From Acarospora socialis (lineage: Eukaryota; Ascomycota; Lecanoromycetes; Acarosporales; Acarosporaceae): a stretch of 64,000 nt of DNA. Position 1 is the stretch's first letter. Each line of letters starts with the position of its first letter. The DNA is taken from the NCBI GenBank assembly GCA_025617375.2, contig JAMYGW020000010.1, positions 1,178,001 to 1,242,000 on the forward strand, given 5' to 3'. Both the position numbers and the translations under genes were made by a program. Positions 21,998-34,266 of this stretch are shown one piece after another. The notes under the pieces are model-generated. The model was not told where the DNA came from, did not search any database, and saw only the letters and a program-made list of their open reading frames with translations.

Positions 21998-23336
21998 ATG
22001 GACTCTAAGATGGATGTAGACGTTGGGAAGAACCCTGAACCACACCAACTATCGCCCGCGACAGAACCTGCTTCAATACCAACCCTCGATGGATGGATAG
22101 AGAACTTGATGAACTGCAAACAGCTGTCGGAGACCGATGTACGGAGGTTAACCGATAGGGTAGGGCTCTTGTCGCCGCATGGTGATCCCTCACAAGTGGA
22201 AGCTTAGTGGGACATGGAGGTATAGAAGGCTGACCGAGCTCGCTGCATAGGCCCGAGAAGTACTACAGGAGGAGTCGAACGTGCAGCCCGTCGTAAGTCG
22301 CCATCGAGGTCCGGACAAAAGGAAATAAGACATGATCTAACTGCGTCGCTATAGAAATGTCCCGTCACCGTGTGTGGAGATATACATGGACAGTTTCACG
22401 ACCTGATGGAGCTTTTCAGGATTGGCGGACCAAACCCAGATACCAACTACCTCTTCATGGGTAAGATCCCTGATTCCACATTCTTGGTTCAAACACTGAT
22501 CTTCCCCCGAGGCGACTACGTCGACCGAGGCTACTACTCCGTCGAGACCGTCACCCTCCTCGTCGCGCTCAAAATCCGCTACCCCCAACGCATCACCATC
22601 CTCCGGGGCAACCACGAATCGCGGCAGATCACGCAGGTGTACGGCTTCTACGACGAGTGTCTCCGCAAGTACGGCAACGCCAACGTCTGGAAATACTTCA
22701 CCGATCTCTTCGACTACCTCCCTCTCACCGCGCTCATCGACAACCAGATCTTCTGCCTGCACGGCGGCCTGTCCCCGAGCATCGACACCCTGGACAACAT
22801 CCGGGCGTTGGACAGGATTCAGGAGGTACCGCACGAGGGGCCGATGTGCGATCTTCTGTGGAGCGATCCGGACGACAGGTGCGGGTGGGGGATATCGCCT
22901 CGAGGAGCGGGCTACACGTTCGGGCAGGATATATCGGAGGCGTTCAACCACAACAACGGCCTGACGCTCGTGGCTAGAGCGCATCAGTTGGTGATGGAGG
23001 GCTACAACTGGTCTCAAGACCGTAATGTTGTCACAATATTCTCCGGTAGAAAACCTCGCGATCCACACGCTTTCACTATGAAGGAAAAGCTAACGCAAGC
23101 CGCAGCGCCGAATTACTGCTACCGATGCGGCAACCAAGCCGCCATCATGGAGATCGACGAACACCTCAAGTACACTTTGTGAGTCCCCCCTGCACCGCCA
23201 CACACAGAGCTGTCCCCCACAAGAAATAACCCCTTGCTGACTAATGCACGTCGACACCAACAGCCTGCAGTTCGAACCCTGTCCCCGTGCTGGCGAACCT
23301 ATGGTCTCGAGACGGACGCCGGATTACTTCCTCTAG
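21998..23336 (+). CDS. pphA: Serine/threonine protein phosphatase PP2A catalytic subunit
   Basis: Six exons: 21998-22159, 22251-22292, 22355-22460, 22512-23045, 23106-23178, 23264-23336; 329 residues. All metal and phosphate ligands of the PPP family are present: [27 protein letters not shown], and the tail [13 protein letters not shown] whose terminal Leu is carboxyl-methylated in PP2A. The short N-terminal extension MDSKMDVDV before PTLDGWIE is typical of fungal PP2A. The enzyme works with A and B subunits in cell-cycle and stress control. Introns 3 (22461-22511, 51 nt) and 4 (23046-23105, 60 nt) are multiples of three and stop-free; splicing them restores GDYVDRG and [12 protein letters not shown]. 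Exon 2 is only 42 nt. Confidence 0.96.
22461..22511 (+). other. Stop-free 51-nt intron of the PP2A gene
   Basis: GTAAGA donor and CGAG acceptor; removal gives [14 protein letters not shown]. If retained it would put 17 extra residues directly before the metal-binding GDYVDRG motif. Confidence 0.9.
23046..23105 (+). other. Stop-free 60-nt intron of the PP2A gene
   Basis: GTAGAA donor, AGCTAACG branch region and CGCAG acceptor; removal gives [12 protein letters not shown]. If retained it would add 20 residues within the catalytic core. Confidence 0.9.
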
Positions 23337-23726
23337 ATCGCTTGATTGAATGGCTTGCTGTACCAGACCATCCTTTTTCGATCTGGACTGCATGCGGCAT
23401 CGAAAGGCATCCCTGGGGCCGGCGTCGTTCACAGTAGTACTTCTACGTAGCCGCGAGCGGGATCCTGATAGTTTAGATGCTGGATCCTGCGAGTGGGTAA
23501 TCACGACATCATTGCAGCTAACGGCAATATCACGCTGGGTTCTGGTGCATCACAGCACTTGCCATTACACTCTCCAACTACATAAGCCCCGCCACGCTAT
23601 GCCTGCCTTGCCCTAACTTGTCCTCTTCTGCCCTTGCTCTGCCCTCTTCCCCTTTACCAAGCCAAGCCCAGCGAAGCGAAGCGAAGCCAACTACCTTATC
23701 GTACAAAGAGATCTGTAAACCATGTA
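23337..23726. other. Convergent 3' interval
   Basis: Between the PP2A stop and the proteasome-regulator stop. A short (GCGAA)3 repeat lies at 23671-23685. No gene. Confidence 0.5.
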
Positions 23727-25240
23727 TCAAATGAAATCCCCACCCCCAAAGCCCCCAAACGGATTCGGTGGTCCACCCATGCCCATTCCCATCCCCCCAC
23801 CCCCGCTCGGAAACCGAGGCCCGCCGCGAAGATTCGCATCCGGTGGGCCGTCGCCGGGACCGACAGGATCGTAGCGGGCGCCGGGGGGAGCTCTGTACGC
23901 GACAGGTTAGCAACAGAGTAGACAATCAGTCAGGCGTACGCTCCGAAAAGCGCGTAGTCACGACTCGCCGTGACGAGACAGGACGCAACTCGATAGCGAA
24001 GAGCGCAAGACAAGGGCAAGCAGCAGTCGCACTGCGTAAAGCGCAACATGGCAAAAAAACAAAAGACGGATAGTAACTGCCCCCACTCACCTCGCATCCC
24101 ACCCCCCACCACCCCCTCCCCCCATCCCTCCAAACAGCGGATCGTCGAACGTAGGATGCATGCCCCCACCCCCGACCCCACCGCCCAATCGCCCTGGCCC
24201 GAAGCTCGGCCGCAGCGGATCGTGCGGGCCCAGGCCCGGCGGGTAGAGGTCGTTCTCGCCGATATTGAGCGGGTTGCGCCCGCCCGGGAACCCACCACCT
24301 ATCCCTCCCGGCCCTCGCGGCGGGCGGCCGATCTCGTATTCGTCCTCGAAGCCCGGTGGCGGGAAGTCGCCGGCGGGGAAGGGGCGTCTGGGAGCTGCGG
24401 CCAGCGGGTCGTCGAAGGGGTGTGGGCGCGCGGGGGGCGGGAAGCGGTCGTCGCGCAGGGGGTCGTGGTCGTGGTCAGGCTGAGGGGGTTGTTGGCGTTG
24501 ACGGTGGCGGTCGCGTTCGCCGGACGGCGCTGTCGTCTCTTCGTAGCCTTCCTTGTGGATGCCCGGGACGAGTTTCTGCACGATGGAGAGCTTGAAGAGG
24601 GCGGCGAGGTCGGAGATGCGGCCGACGGAGAGGAAGAGGCTTTGCAGGGCGCGCGTCGTTTCGTCGTTGTTGGAGTGGGTTGCGGCATTTGAAGAATCGG
24701 ATGGGTCGGTCGGTTTCGCCTCCGATGACTCGGTCGTGTCGGAGGACTGGGACGACGGCTGCGGGAAGGGCAACGCGGAGGGGGAGACGTAGTCGGCGAC
24801 GGCGACGTCGAACGACGTCGTCTTGTCGTGCCCGAGCCCCAGGCCGAAGATGACGGCTTTCTGCCCGAGCCGCGAGAGCTTGAGCACGTATTGCATGGCC
24901 GACTGCGTGTGCGCGTAGCGGAAGGCGTAGTTGGGCGCGTGGGCGTTCCATTCGGTCGGGAGGGGTTGCGGGTTGCTTGGTTCGGAGACTGCTTCTACGG
25001 AGTACGTGAGTGGGGAGGTTCGGGGCGGGAGGGAGAGAGGGAAAGGTGGAGCTGACCGATTTGGTGATCTTCCCCGAGCCCGATCAGTCGGAAGCCGACG
25101 GATATCATACATGCGTGGCAGAAGAGCGCGATGGCATCGTAGGGGGTCTGGAGTTGCGGTCGTGCGTCTGGTGGAAGGCTGGCGCTCATGTATGATGTTA
25201 CGGAGACGGCGCTGAGTGGGTTGCCGCTGTTTATCATCAT
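23727..25240 (-). CDS. FUB1: PI31/Fub1-like proteasome regulator
   Basis: Exons 25240-25057, 24994-24091 and 23892-23727 give 417 residues; start MMINSGNPLSAVSV, though an ATG farther upstream is possible. The N-terminal FP domain is visible (PYDAIALFCHACMISVGFRL, GLGEDHQIEA, NYAFRYAHTQSAMQYVLK). A disordered Pro/Arg/Asp-rich middle follows, then the C-terminal proteasome-binding tail: NPLNIGENDLYPPGLGPHDP, MHPTFDDPLFGG, and a Gly/Met/Pro end (GGGGMGMGMGGPPNPFGGF). The family binds the 20S core or immature particles. The last intron (24090-23893) is 198 nt, much longer than others here, and a TACGGAGTA element sits in the first intron (24996-25004). Confidence 0.87.
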
Positions 25241-28200
25241 TGTGGATTGATGGATCGTCGTATTTTGAGGTGAGCTTGATGTTTGGAGGGTTTGAGCTTG
25301 TGGAAGTGGGGGAGGGGTTGACTGTGAAGTCATAGGCATGGGTGATGCGTATACAATGGATGCCTGTTCGATCACCTTATTCTCCGAGTGGACGTAAGTC
25401 AACATTCTTTTACTATTCTGTCTGATACTAATACTCTAAGACTTGTGGGATATTCTATGTACGTCAAGGCCTAATAAACATTAACGTCTTATATCAACGT
25501 AGACGAGTTCGATGAGGCACTTGAAGCATTCGCACATGAACTTTGGACAGTATGTAAAGGCTGCAATACCATGTCTTACCGTCAGATGCATTGTGGTCCT
25601 TCTCGGTATATCGAGGACTGAAACGGCGGAATAACCATCTTTCCCATCTCAATCCTGACAGTCCGGAGGTCTCCTTGAGCATCCAAACTCTCTGGCTCTC
25701 GATCGTGAACGCCCACGATCATGGTGATGCGCATACGTGTAAGATAATCTTCTTGAATCGGGACATGACAGGCGAGACTTGAAGCCGATGAGATCAGGCA
25801 TGAAGAGACAAGTTGATTTAGGATTGGGTGATGGAGGCGTGCAGCTGTTGTGTAAGGTAAGGAAGACACTTGCTAAGGGTATCATCAATCTCTCCTTCTT
25901 TCAGCCTTACCTCACGGTACACAGACACCAAACCACACCGCACTTCTTCCCCTCTCCTCCGCGTTCAGCCCTACACCCAACGTGGAGGCCCACCTGATCT
26001 GATCTGCACGGTGGTGTAAGCTCTAACAACCGAAGCTCACATCATCCCGCCCCCAACCTGCTTCCCGTGTTCCCTTAGCCTTCCCTTATCAGCTTCATGG
26101 GCTGAACCACACCTGTTCGCTCTTTGTTCCTATTCTGCAGCACACTGTAAGAAGAAAAGCACCTACCAGGAATGCCCCGCAATGGAGGTCAGGTAGACGA
26201 TCATGCAAGAACGGAGGCATCTGCGTGTCACTGCAGTAGGTGAGGAAGTTGGACAATGAGTGGAGAGCTAAAGCCAGACGAGACAGAAAGCACCCTCCTT
26301 GGACTGCTTCCACATGATGTGGCAGTTCATCCCAAGCGCAGGGCTGACGGAGAGAGCCGTCACTTCCGCTCTACGTGTCCAGCCTGCGTGATGAACACGG
26401 CAAGAGCATGGACCCCACCCGTTCTGTCCCACATAGCCCCATAAGGAGGATCGGCCGAGCACAACCATACCCTAGCCCAGTCGTCCACGTGCGGAGCTGT
26501 GAGACTCGAGAATGAGGGTGGAGGAGAAGTATGAGATGGACGGGATGAGATGAGATCAGCACAGTCTTCTTCCCATCTAGTGTCTTTCCATGTGGTCTGA
26601 TGCCTTTCCTTGATAGCAGGCTGACCAACAGGGTTTCCCCTTCCATTTGTCTTTCAGCCCCTGCGTCATGTGCGAAGGTTCTGTGGTGAGACTTAATGTG
26701 TTGGGAAGTGATGTGTGCATGTTGTACACGTGGTAGACGAGGATATATATGATGGAGTAAAAGGACTGGCCGAAGTCTCCGGTTCTCAACGGGTATTGAG
26801 AGTTGTAGCAACGATATCTTACTGAATAATACCAGGATGAAGATGTAGATTGACAGGAAAGTTACCGTAGAAGACCATGTAACGAACGCCTTGAACCAAA
26901 GTGCGTGTGATACCGCAATGTTCCAAACTGCTGTAGAATACAGAACCATTCTCACGTTATCCTCCTTCTAGAGCCAGTGCTTGTACCAGCTACGAAAATC
27001 ATATCCTTACTACTCCATATCATCGATGAGATGCATGGTAGCCTCTCATCAGCCCTGTGGGTAGAAGACTCATGTGCAGCATGCCACTCCTCCGCTAAGC
27101 GAGGAAGGATCATCATCCCTACCCGCCTTGTGTTATTAATGATTGATAATGCAGTCAGGAGTATATGAAATGAGCAACAGAATGAATGAACCTTCCATTC
27201 GGCAAATGGCGGTAGATGGAGAACAAGATTACAACCAAACCGGAGCCCAACAAAGCTTGGAACGCACACACACGACAGATCACTTCGTGACGAAGAGTGC
27301 AGACTGCAGAAGGGCTGAAAAGCAAGTGGAAGCGCGTAAGTGGGAGATTAACGTTAGACTTGCGGTATGACCCACAACGTCCCGCACCGTCTGATGGCCT
27401 GTACTGTACCGCAGCGGAAACGACAGGACCAAAAACAAGCGCGGGCGGTTAGAGCAATTATATCTGTACCTAGTTGTACAAAGTATCTTGGTAGGAGAAA
27501 GTAAATTGTATATGCGCGATACGGTGTGTTCGCTGCAAGATAGGTCGTCATCCGTCCTTGCACCAGTACAACGTACTTTGTACTTCATAGGGAGTTGGGG
27601 TCCCTGGTGCTGATTGGCAGCCCTGTGGAGCCGACCATGTCGAGGTCTGGGACCGATAGGGTATGCTCGGATTCGTAGGGGGGGTACTCCGTAGATGTGC
27701 AGCTCAGCCCAGGCCAAGAACGCATAGATGGGTGCGAGTAAGATACATGTACCTTACTGTTGCTAGATGACGCTGGTAGGGTTACGCATGGAGCACTCGT
27801 AGGCCGAGTGATGTAGGTGAATTTTCCCTCTCTTGCCAAGTCTTGGTACACGGTCCGTCAATCCGGATTGGCCGATATACACACCGTGTTGTACTCATAC
27901 ATATCCCTGCAGTTACTCTGTTGAGGTTCTGCCGGTGGACGGTGGACCTGACGCCGGTCTCTCCGCGTTTTTCACTATGGTGGCTGGGGGCCGTTGTGGC
28001 TTGCTGCTGCTCTGGTCTACTTCTGATTTGCACCTTTGATTATCGTTCCACGGCGGACGGATCCTATCCGTGCGATGCGGGTTGAGATGATGATGCCATA
28101 GCTGACCTCTATGCGGACTGCAGACAGGATACCTTAGGTGAGACCTGTGACAGGGCTGCGTGATCCTCGCCCCACATGGTCGAATCCTTCCAACTAATAT

Positions 28201-28692
28201 GACGTGTACGTGCAAACCCACAGGTTGGATTTGTAAGTACACTCTGATAACGTACAAGAGTAACTTTGATGGAGAGACAAGACAGAGACAAAGGCCCAAT
28301 AGACGGAGAAGCGGTAGTAGACTCATGCAGCGAGCCACAAGACTCAAGGCTCCTAGAAGGACATGTACTCTCATCTATATTTCGCTTGCTACCAAAAAAA
28401 CCGCCCACCCAATGATATATGTTCTATCCGTTATTCATAACCTTTCTTGCGCGACACTCTTGCGCGGGTATCGTACCACTTTGGCCCCCAGCCAATTGAT
28501 TGTCAGTCCGGATGACTAAGCCACCCCCGGCGGACACCGCCGCCAGAAGCCCACTTGAAGCCCATGGACAAGAATAGTAAACAGGAAGCTTTCGACATAA
28601 CCCGCGACAAGCGACGGCGGTTCCCTGTAATATCAGTAATAGATCGATTGCTCTGTTTCGATCGAACGACGTTTCATCGCTCTCCACAGCCT
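25241..28692. other. 3.4-kb interval without a recognisable gene
   Basis: Stops are dense in all frames. The longest frame (26371-26949, minus, about 192 codons) shows only one hydrophobic patch and no family signature. One TACTCCGTA copy at 27685-27693 next to a run of seven G (27678-27684). I find no tRNA, transposon coding sequence or terminal repeats. Confidence 0.5.
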
Positions 28693-30120
28693 CTAATAGA
28701 AATAGCCTGTCGTGTTGCTTGGGTAGTCGGACGAGTTTGAATAGGTATCATGCACGAAGGAAGAAGGGGCCGGAGATGATATGTCATGTGACTGCGGGAT
28801 ATCATGGCCGTACGAGCGGTTTCGATATGGGAGATCTCTGGTCGGCGTTTTAGGATGAATGGAGGCTGGTGATTCTCTGGCCGCTCTGGACGTAATCTCG
28901 AATCGCTTAGGACAGCCGTCTTCGCTGTGTCTGTAGAAGGAATTAAGCTTGGCAAGTAGATGATAGAAACATCGAATTTACCTCCTGAGCGTGTCCTTGC
29001 GCGCAAATCGATTTCCACAGAGCCCACAGCGGTAATTTCTCTTCTTCAAGTGTACCTGATGCCAGTCAACAAACTTCTCTCCGCCCATACAGGCTAGATG
29101 TTAACTCACACTCTCGTGATGTCTATCCAAGTCAGTCTTTCGGGTAAATTTCTTCTGACAGTCGGGCTCTTGACACGGATGTGGATATTTCCGAACGGGA
29201 TTGTGGATATCCATGTGGCTCTTCCAGTTGTAACTTCTTCGAAAGAGTTGGCCGCAGACGCGACATTCGTGAGTCGCATCCTCTGGAGTGGTGCGTTGAC
29301 GCTTCTTCTTCGTGCCCCGCACCGTTGCGACTGAGCGCTGATCCTGATCGGACTTGGGCCGACGATCGTCTGGACTGGAGAGGAGCTCGTTGTGGTCGCG
29401 CTCCGTTAGGTGTCTCGTAGACTCTGATTGCCTTGCCGATCTGTCCCAAGACCCATCGTTGGATTCGAAGAGGTAGTAAGGCCTCGAGAATGAGACGACA
29501 GGCTCTTGTGCGATCGTCGATAGTACCTGCGGTGACAAAGTCTTCTGTAAAAGAGATTCGGCGTGGCTGCTGTTGGCGAACCAGTCGTCGGAGTCTTCCA
29601 TCTTGATCTTTGGTAGGAAAGTAACGCCAGAGCTGGGTTGACAATAGACATCCGAAGGCGCGCAGGACGAAGAGATAGAAGACCGGTGCGAGTGACGGGT
29701 ATGACTCGGCAGTCCGGGAGATCGAGTCAGACTCGGGGCGTCATGGGGCGCCGAAGTGAAAGTGGTTGGGATGCAGGCAGAAGTCGTTGTCGAGTGCAGG
29801 GTTGAGAAAGGGTCGTAAGCTTCAGAGAAGATATCCGTCGAATGAGATGTGGTTGGGAGGCTTTGTTCGGCCGTCGAGGACTGTGTCCAGAGCTCCGAAG
29901 GTTGAGGCGAAGGTGGTAGGCCTCTCGCACCTGAATGGGTAGATGACGATGCCATCGAACACGCATATATTCCGAGGCCGGGGTTAGGTGTAGCCTGCAG
30001 AGAGGCCGACCCTGTTTGAGGTGGTGTAGGGTACGAAGAACTGTAGGCGTACGTCAACCGTCTTCCTTGATGTGGATATGGTGATAATGGCGAGCGTAGA
30101 GAGCGGGGAGTGTGTTCCAT
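28693..30120 (-). CDS. C2H2 zinc-finger protein, probable transcription factor
   Basis: Exons 30120-29110, 29055-28982 and 28930-28693 give 440 residues. The first 270 residues are Ser/Thr/Pro-rich and probably disordered. A basic stretch (RGTKKKRQRTTPED) precedes three fingers: CRVCGQLFRRSYNWKSHMDIH; CQEPDCQKKFTRKTDLDRHHE running into the second exon; and CGLCGNRFARKDTLRRH, followed by EDGCPKRFE, a hallmark of a fungal C2H2 subgroup. Intron phases fit so that the second finger and the following linker (SVHLKKRNYRC) and third finger are each rebuilt across the junctions. Nuclear DNA binding is inferred; the target genes are unknown. Second exon is 74 nt. Confidence 0.85.
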
Positions 30121-30972
30121 TTCGATAATGATAAAGTTGGTGTTACGGTACTAAAGAGAGCGGAAGGCGAGACGTTCAACTAGACACGGTTCATAGTATG
30201 TTTGGATAATAATGAACATTGATATCGTGAGTACTCCGATCCGGGAGATGACATTGATATATCAGGCAACCAACATGAACTAAAATAGCAACAGTTATGA
30301 CTGCGGTCTTTTGTCGCACCTTATGGAAAGATGTAACAAAGCTGTTCCCGGTATGATGTTTGGGCGGCGGTGAAGGTGATGGTGAAGGTTGTGAGAGACG
30401 CTCACAAGGCAGAATTTCAGTTGCAATAGCGGGACTCTGCCGGCCAAGTCCTATAGCTAGCCGCGGTAGCTCGAGAGGTACTTTTTGGCCCCCATGTCTT
30501 GGGGCAGACGTGAGCACAACCCCTACTGCATGTGCTCGTTCTCCGCCTAAGGACTGCATCTGGCTCGTAAGGGTTAGCGCATCCCGACAGAGCGGTTACC
30601 CCTGCGAGATTGAAGTACTTAGCACGTTTCGGCTCTTCTGCTCAACGTGCCGCTCGACGCCCCTGCTCACGCCAAAGGCGCAGCCGCAGTGACTCGACTC
30701 CATACATGCCCTGGCTTTTGTCACCCATCACCCTTGCCAGAAGGTTTTAGCGCGATGGGCTGCGGCGCCCAACTACGGGCCTTCTTGAACACCTTGCTTG
30801 TTTCTGTAAAGCTAGGAATCGGAGCAGCACACACCCACCCCCGGGGCTTTCATATCACGATACCCAAGGTAGATGCGGGTTCGGAGAGCTGTGGGCATCA
30901 ATTAATCTCTTTTTCGAAGGCTGCCTCTTGACTCCCGCTCTTTTCAGAAAGGCGCAATCGACGACCAGATGC
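30121..30972. other. Intergenic
   Basis: Upstream region of the zinc-finger gene plus the 3' end of YVC1. No gene seen. Confidence 0.5.
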
Positions 30973-33900
30973 TCATCCATCAGACCGGCTTGCGATCGAT
31001 GTCTTTAGCTCTTGAACTTGCGAACTCAATGTTTCGATCATTTGCTTAAGCTCCGCGATAGAATGATCGGTCTTGTCCGCACTAGTCGCACGCCTTACTC
31101 TTTTCCCGGAGTGGATCCTCGCACCTTTGGCCAATGAGATGTCGGATCTAAGCGCCGCAGCCCGAAATGATGCCTCACGCGAAAGAATCGGTGGGTGGCT
31201 ATTTTGGCTGGCTAGAAAAGTTGGTGTCTGCGGGGTTTGCTTCCGTGCGAAGTACCGGTACCCACGCTCGTAGGTCCAGATAGCAGCTACAAACGGTGAA
31301 TGCGTGACTTTCAAGACCAAGATCCGTGCGCTCCGCAACTGCTCCGGACGAAAACAGATTCGTAATGGTCGAATGCAAACTAGTGGAATTAGGTTCTGAT
31401 GGTGTCCCTGTCAGCAATGCTACGCCTGCAGCAAATGCACAGCGCAAGCGACTTGAGCGCGAAATCGACCTACCAGAGGCGGTAGAAAGTAGGTTAGACG
31501 GCGAGATGCTGAGGCCTGGAGGGTATGACTGGGTTAACACGCGATCAACAGCGTATGTTGCGGGGTCATCGCTGTCAGTGTAACCAACCTCAAGAACGAA
31601 TACTGAATACCTGTATCATGATAAGCGCTCTGCTAGGCCGAACGCCGAACCACTCACTGGAAAAGGTATTCTTTCTTTGCTTGATCCATGACCTGACACA
31701 TTGTCAGCCACCCAACATGACCACGACATTTTGTCCACGGGTTGAGGAGCATAGGTAGGCATCCTTGCTGCGAGGCTTGTGCTACCAGGCGCCTATCTGA
31801 CGCACCTTGGTCAAACTGTTGCTGAGAAGGCTGATCAAGGAAGTGATCAGGAGAATGTTCGTCATGCACTCGAAGATTAACTGCAAACGTAACATCTCGA
31901 TTAGCTGTGAACCTAGAGTCGTCGAGGTATCGCAACGGCGTGACAGCCTTTCGACGCGGCTGTGCGGGAGCTAATGTACTAACCATTAAGGGCCGCCCTA
32001 ATGAGTACGAAATCTTTCAACCAATCAGCTAACTCGGTTCTTTTGATATTGCGAATCAGACTGACCAGGGGGTAAACCTACCTTTTGGGCAATGTCCTGT
32101 TCTCAAGGCATGAGCCACGATATAGGAGCGATAATACCAAACTTCGAGCACTTACAAATCCGAGCGAAGTCGACCTACACCGCTGCGTTAGCACAAATGG
32201 CGGTGGAATCCGAACTCGCCCACCGCCTTACCCTAGAAAGACCTGTATGAGCACCCACGACATCTCACTTAGTGTGAAATGATCCCTAGCAAGTAGTGTA
32301 AACGTCGTTAGGAAGCCTGGGTGACCAGACATCAGCGCGGGTAGAAGGCAATATGGCACGGTTCGCCAACACACCGAGGTATAGTATGATGACCACGCCC
32401 AGAAATCGGAGGAAGTCTTTGGTCTTCGGTTTCGAAGTAGGCCGTCAGCTTCAGCCTTAACAGTGGCACGTGCCTTGTGCGTAACATACCATCACTTTCA
32501 AGCACGGGATCTGCGGCTGTCAGCTCCGACCGTTGTATGGCGTGGCCGTATTGCTCACCAAGGTGCCAAAGTATGGATCCAGACTAAGTAACGAGCATGT
32601 TCTAATCAAGCTCAGTATCTTGTTTCAGCTCCGTTGTGGAGCCTAGGTAGCCCGACACACCTGGGAACTAAGAAAAGAGCTTCCAAGGATAGGATGTCAA
32701 AGGACATGTTGACGATATCGTCATTATTCTGGATGAGCCCAATGACCCCTGCGAGACGCATGTTAGCAGCGGACCATCCCGCATCGATGTAGTCACGGTG
32801 CGGCCGACGATCTATGCAAATATAAAGGCAGCTGAAGGACGCCTTGGCGTACTGACGGGAGATTAGATATGCGGCCCCAATACCAATGATACCCAGATCC
32901 CACAGGCTCCAGAAGTCGGCGGCGTAGAAAAGCGTTCCGGCGTCTTTGAACTCGCCGAATTCGTCATAGGCGAAGCCAGCAATCCAGATATACAGCAAGA
33001 CTTCGACAGGCGTGATGTGAAGAGGATTCCGTTCCACGGAAACGGTATAGTATAGCGCCAGAAAGGAGAGGAAGAAGACTGCTTCAAACGCCTTCTGGTA
33101 CTTCGGCACACGAAGGCGGCTATATGGGTCCGCTCTTCTAAAAGGGCGAGTCAGTGATGGATGTTATTACCCAACGAGTTCACAGACGTTTCAGTTGAGG
33201 TCTTCTGGGAAATGATAGTGCAGTCACAGAAGGTTCAGCAAGTAAGGACAAAAGATAATGCAGAAAATCGATTCGCCAGAACCCTTGATTACTTCATTGA
33301 GCAGCCCAGTGTTGATTGCCGGTGTTTGTTCTCAACAATTCTGACATACCTGTCATTGTAGATCTGTGCCTTCTTTCTCGTATGCACACTGAGGGAGTCC
33401 CAAAACACGATATCGCCACACCAAATTCCGTTGACGACCTTCTGGACTACCCTTTGGCTCAGAAAGGTTTTAGCCTCCGCTACCGCGGCGATTTCTAGGG
33501 CATTGAGCCCACTAAAAGCCGAGGTGTCATCTTCTTCCTCCAGATTGGAAGTTGTTGTACCATCGGGTCGATCGGTGTGAATGCTGGAGCTATTACTAAC
33601 CAGCCCAGGAAGCTGCGGAGAGGTTTGATGTCTTAAAAGTCGTGTCTGTTCGTCCGACGAGCCTCGAGATAAGTTAGGATAATGAGTGGGTTCATCGAGC
33701 AGACCGTGCTCGGCATCGAAGGCCTCAGTGCTTGTGGGCACTGAAGGTGGAAGCTCATATAGGAGGAGATCGATCACATCACGCTCTGAAAAATGTGTAA
33801 GAAGTCGCCATGCCACAACCTCGCACGCGAGTCCTCGAGTCTCATGCAGTCCTCTGTCATCAGGTTCCAGAGCGGCAAACCGCCATTTCAGTATACTAAG

Positions 33901-34266
33901 GTATGTTTAGCCGATAATCGTCTCGCTCAGAATATTTTTGCTCACAGAAGTGCGGCTACAGTGGCAGGATGATGCAAAGTCTCCGCGAGAAAAATTATCA
34001 GAGGCCTCAGATCGTGCCCAATCGACGACGTCCGTAACTGTTCTAACGTATGTGGGGTGTCAATAACCTCGATAATATATCTGATTCGCTGTTAGCGTCT
34101 CCAGTCCTCGGGCACGTAACGACCTCACTCACAACGAGAGCTTACGAGCCAACTCTGGCAACGATTCATCTTCATCGATATCGGGAAGCTGCGGGCTTCG
34201 CTCCAGTGACCGGGCAGCTCGTTGGTGCTGCGAAGTGATCTCAGGTGATGGTGGTTGAGGAACCAT
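30973..34266 (-). CDS. YVC1: Vacuolar TRP-type calcium channel Yvc1, 17 exons
   Basis: Exons: 34266-34133, 34080-33946, 33895-33350, 33137-32857, 32748-32661, 32601-32559, 32510-32490, 32423-32375, 32316-32232, 32174-32156, 32096-32082, 32012-31983, 31880-31806, 31692-31658, 31610-31589, 31515-31474, 31395-30973. The chain stays in frame for 680 residues, close to yeast Yvc1 (675). Markers: VPKYQKAFEAVFFLSFLALY, FAYDEFGEFKDAGTLFYAAD, FWSLWDLGIIGIGAAYL, FDILSLEALFLVPR, SLLSLDPYFGTL, KDFLRFLGVVIILYL, LTTFTLLARDHFTL, the pore-lining LGSTSLGFDIA, MTNILLITSLISLLSNSLTK, EYLFQYSVFVLE, LTYFLPPLNLIPL, ATHSP-like KVTHSPFVAAIWTYE and a C-terminal coiled coil. It releases vacuolar calcium on osmotic shock in yeast. 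Exons of 15, 19, 21, 22 and 30 nt are exceptional for this group. Confidence 0.9.

Noticed and set aside
26371-26949. 192-codon minus-strand frame with a hydrophobic N-terminal part
   Set aside because: Single frame with no family signature in an interval otherwise full of stops; length is possible by chance.
31986-32612. Apparent break in the YVC1 coding sequence, first taken for a pseudogene
   Set aside because: Six small exons with correct splice signals and phases rebuild the expected pore region, so the gene looks intact.
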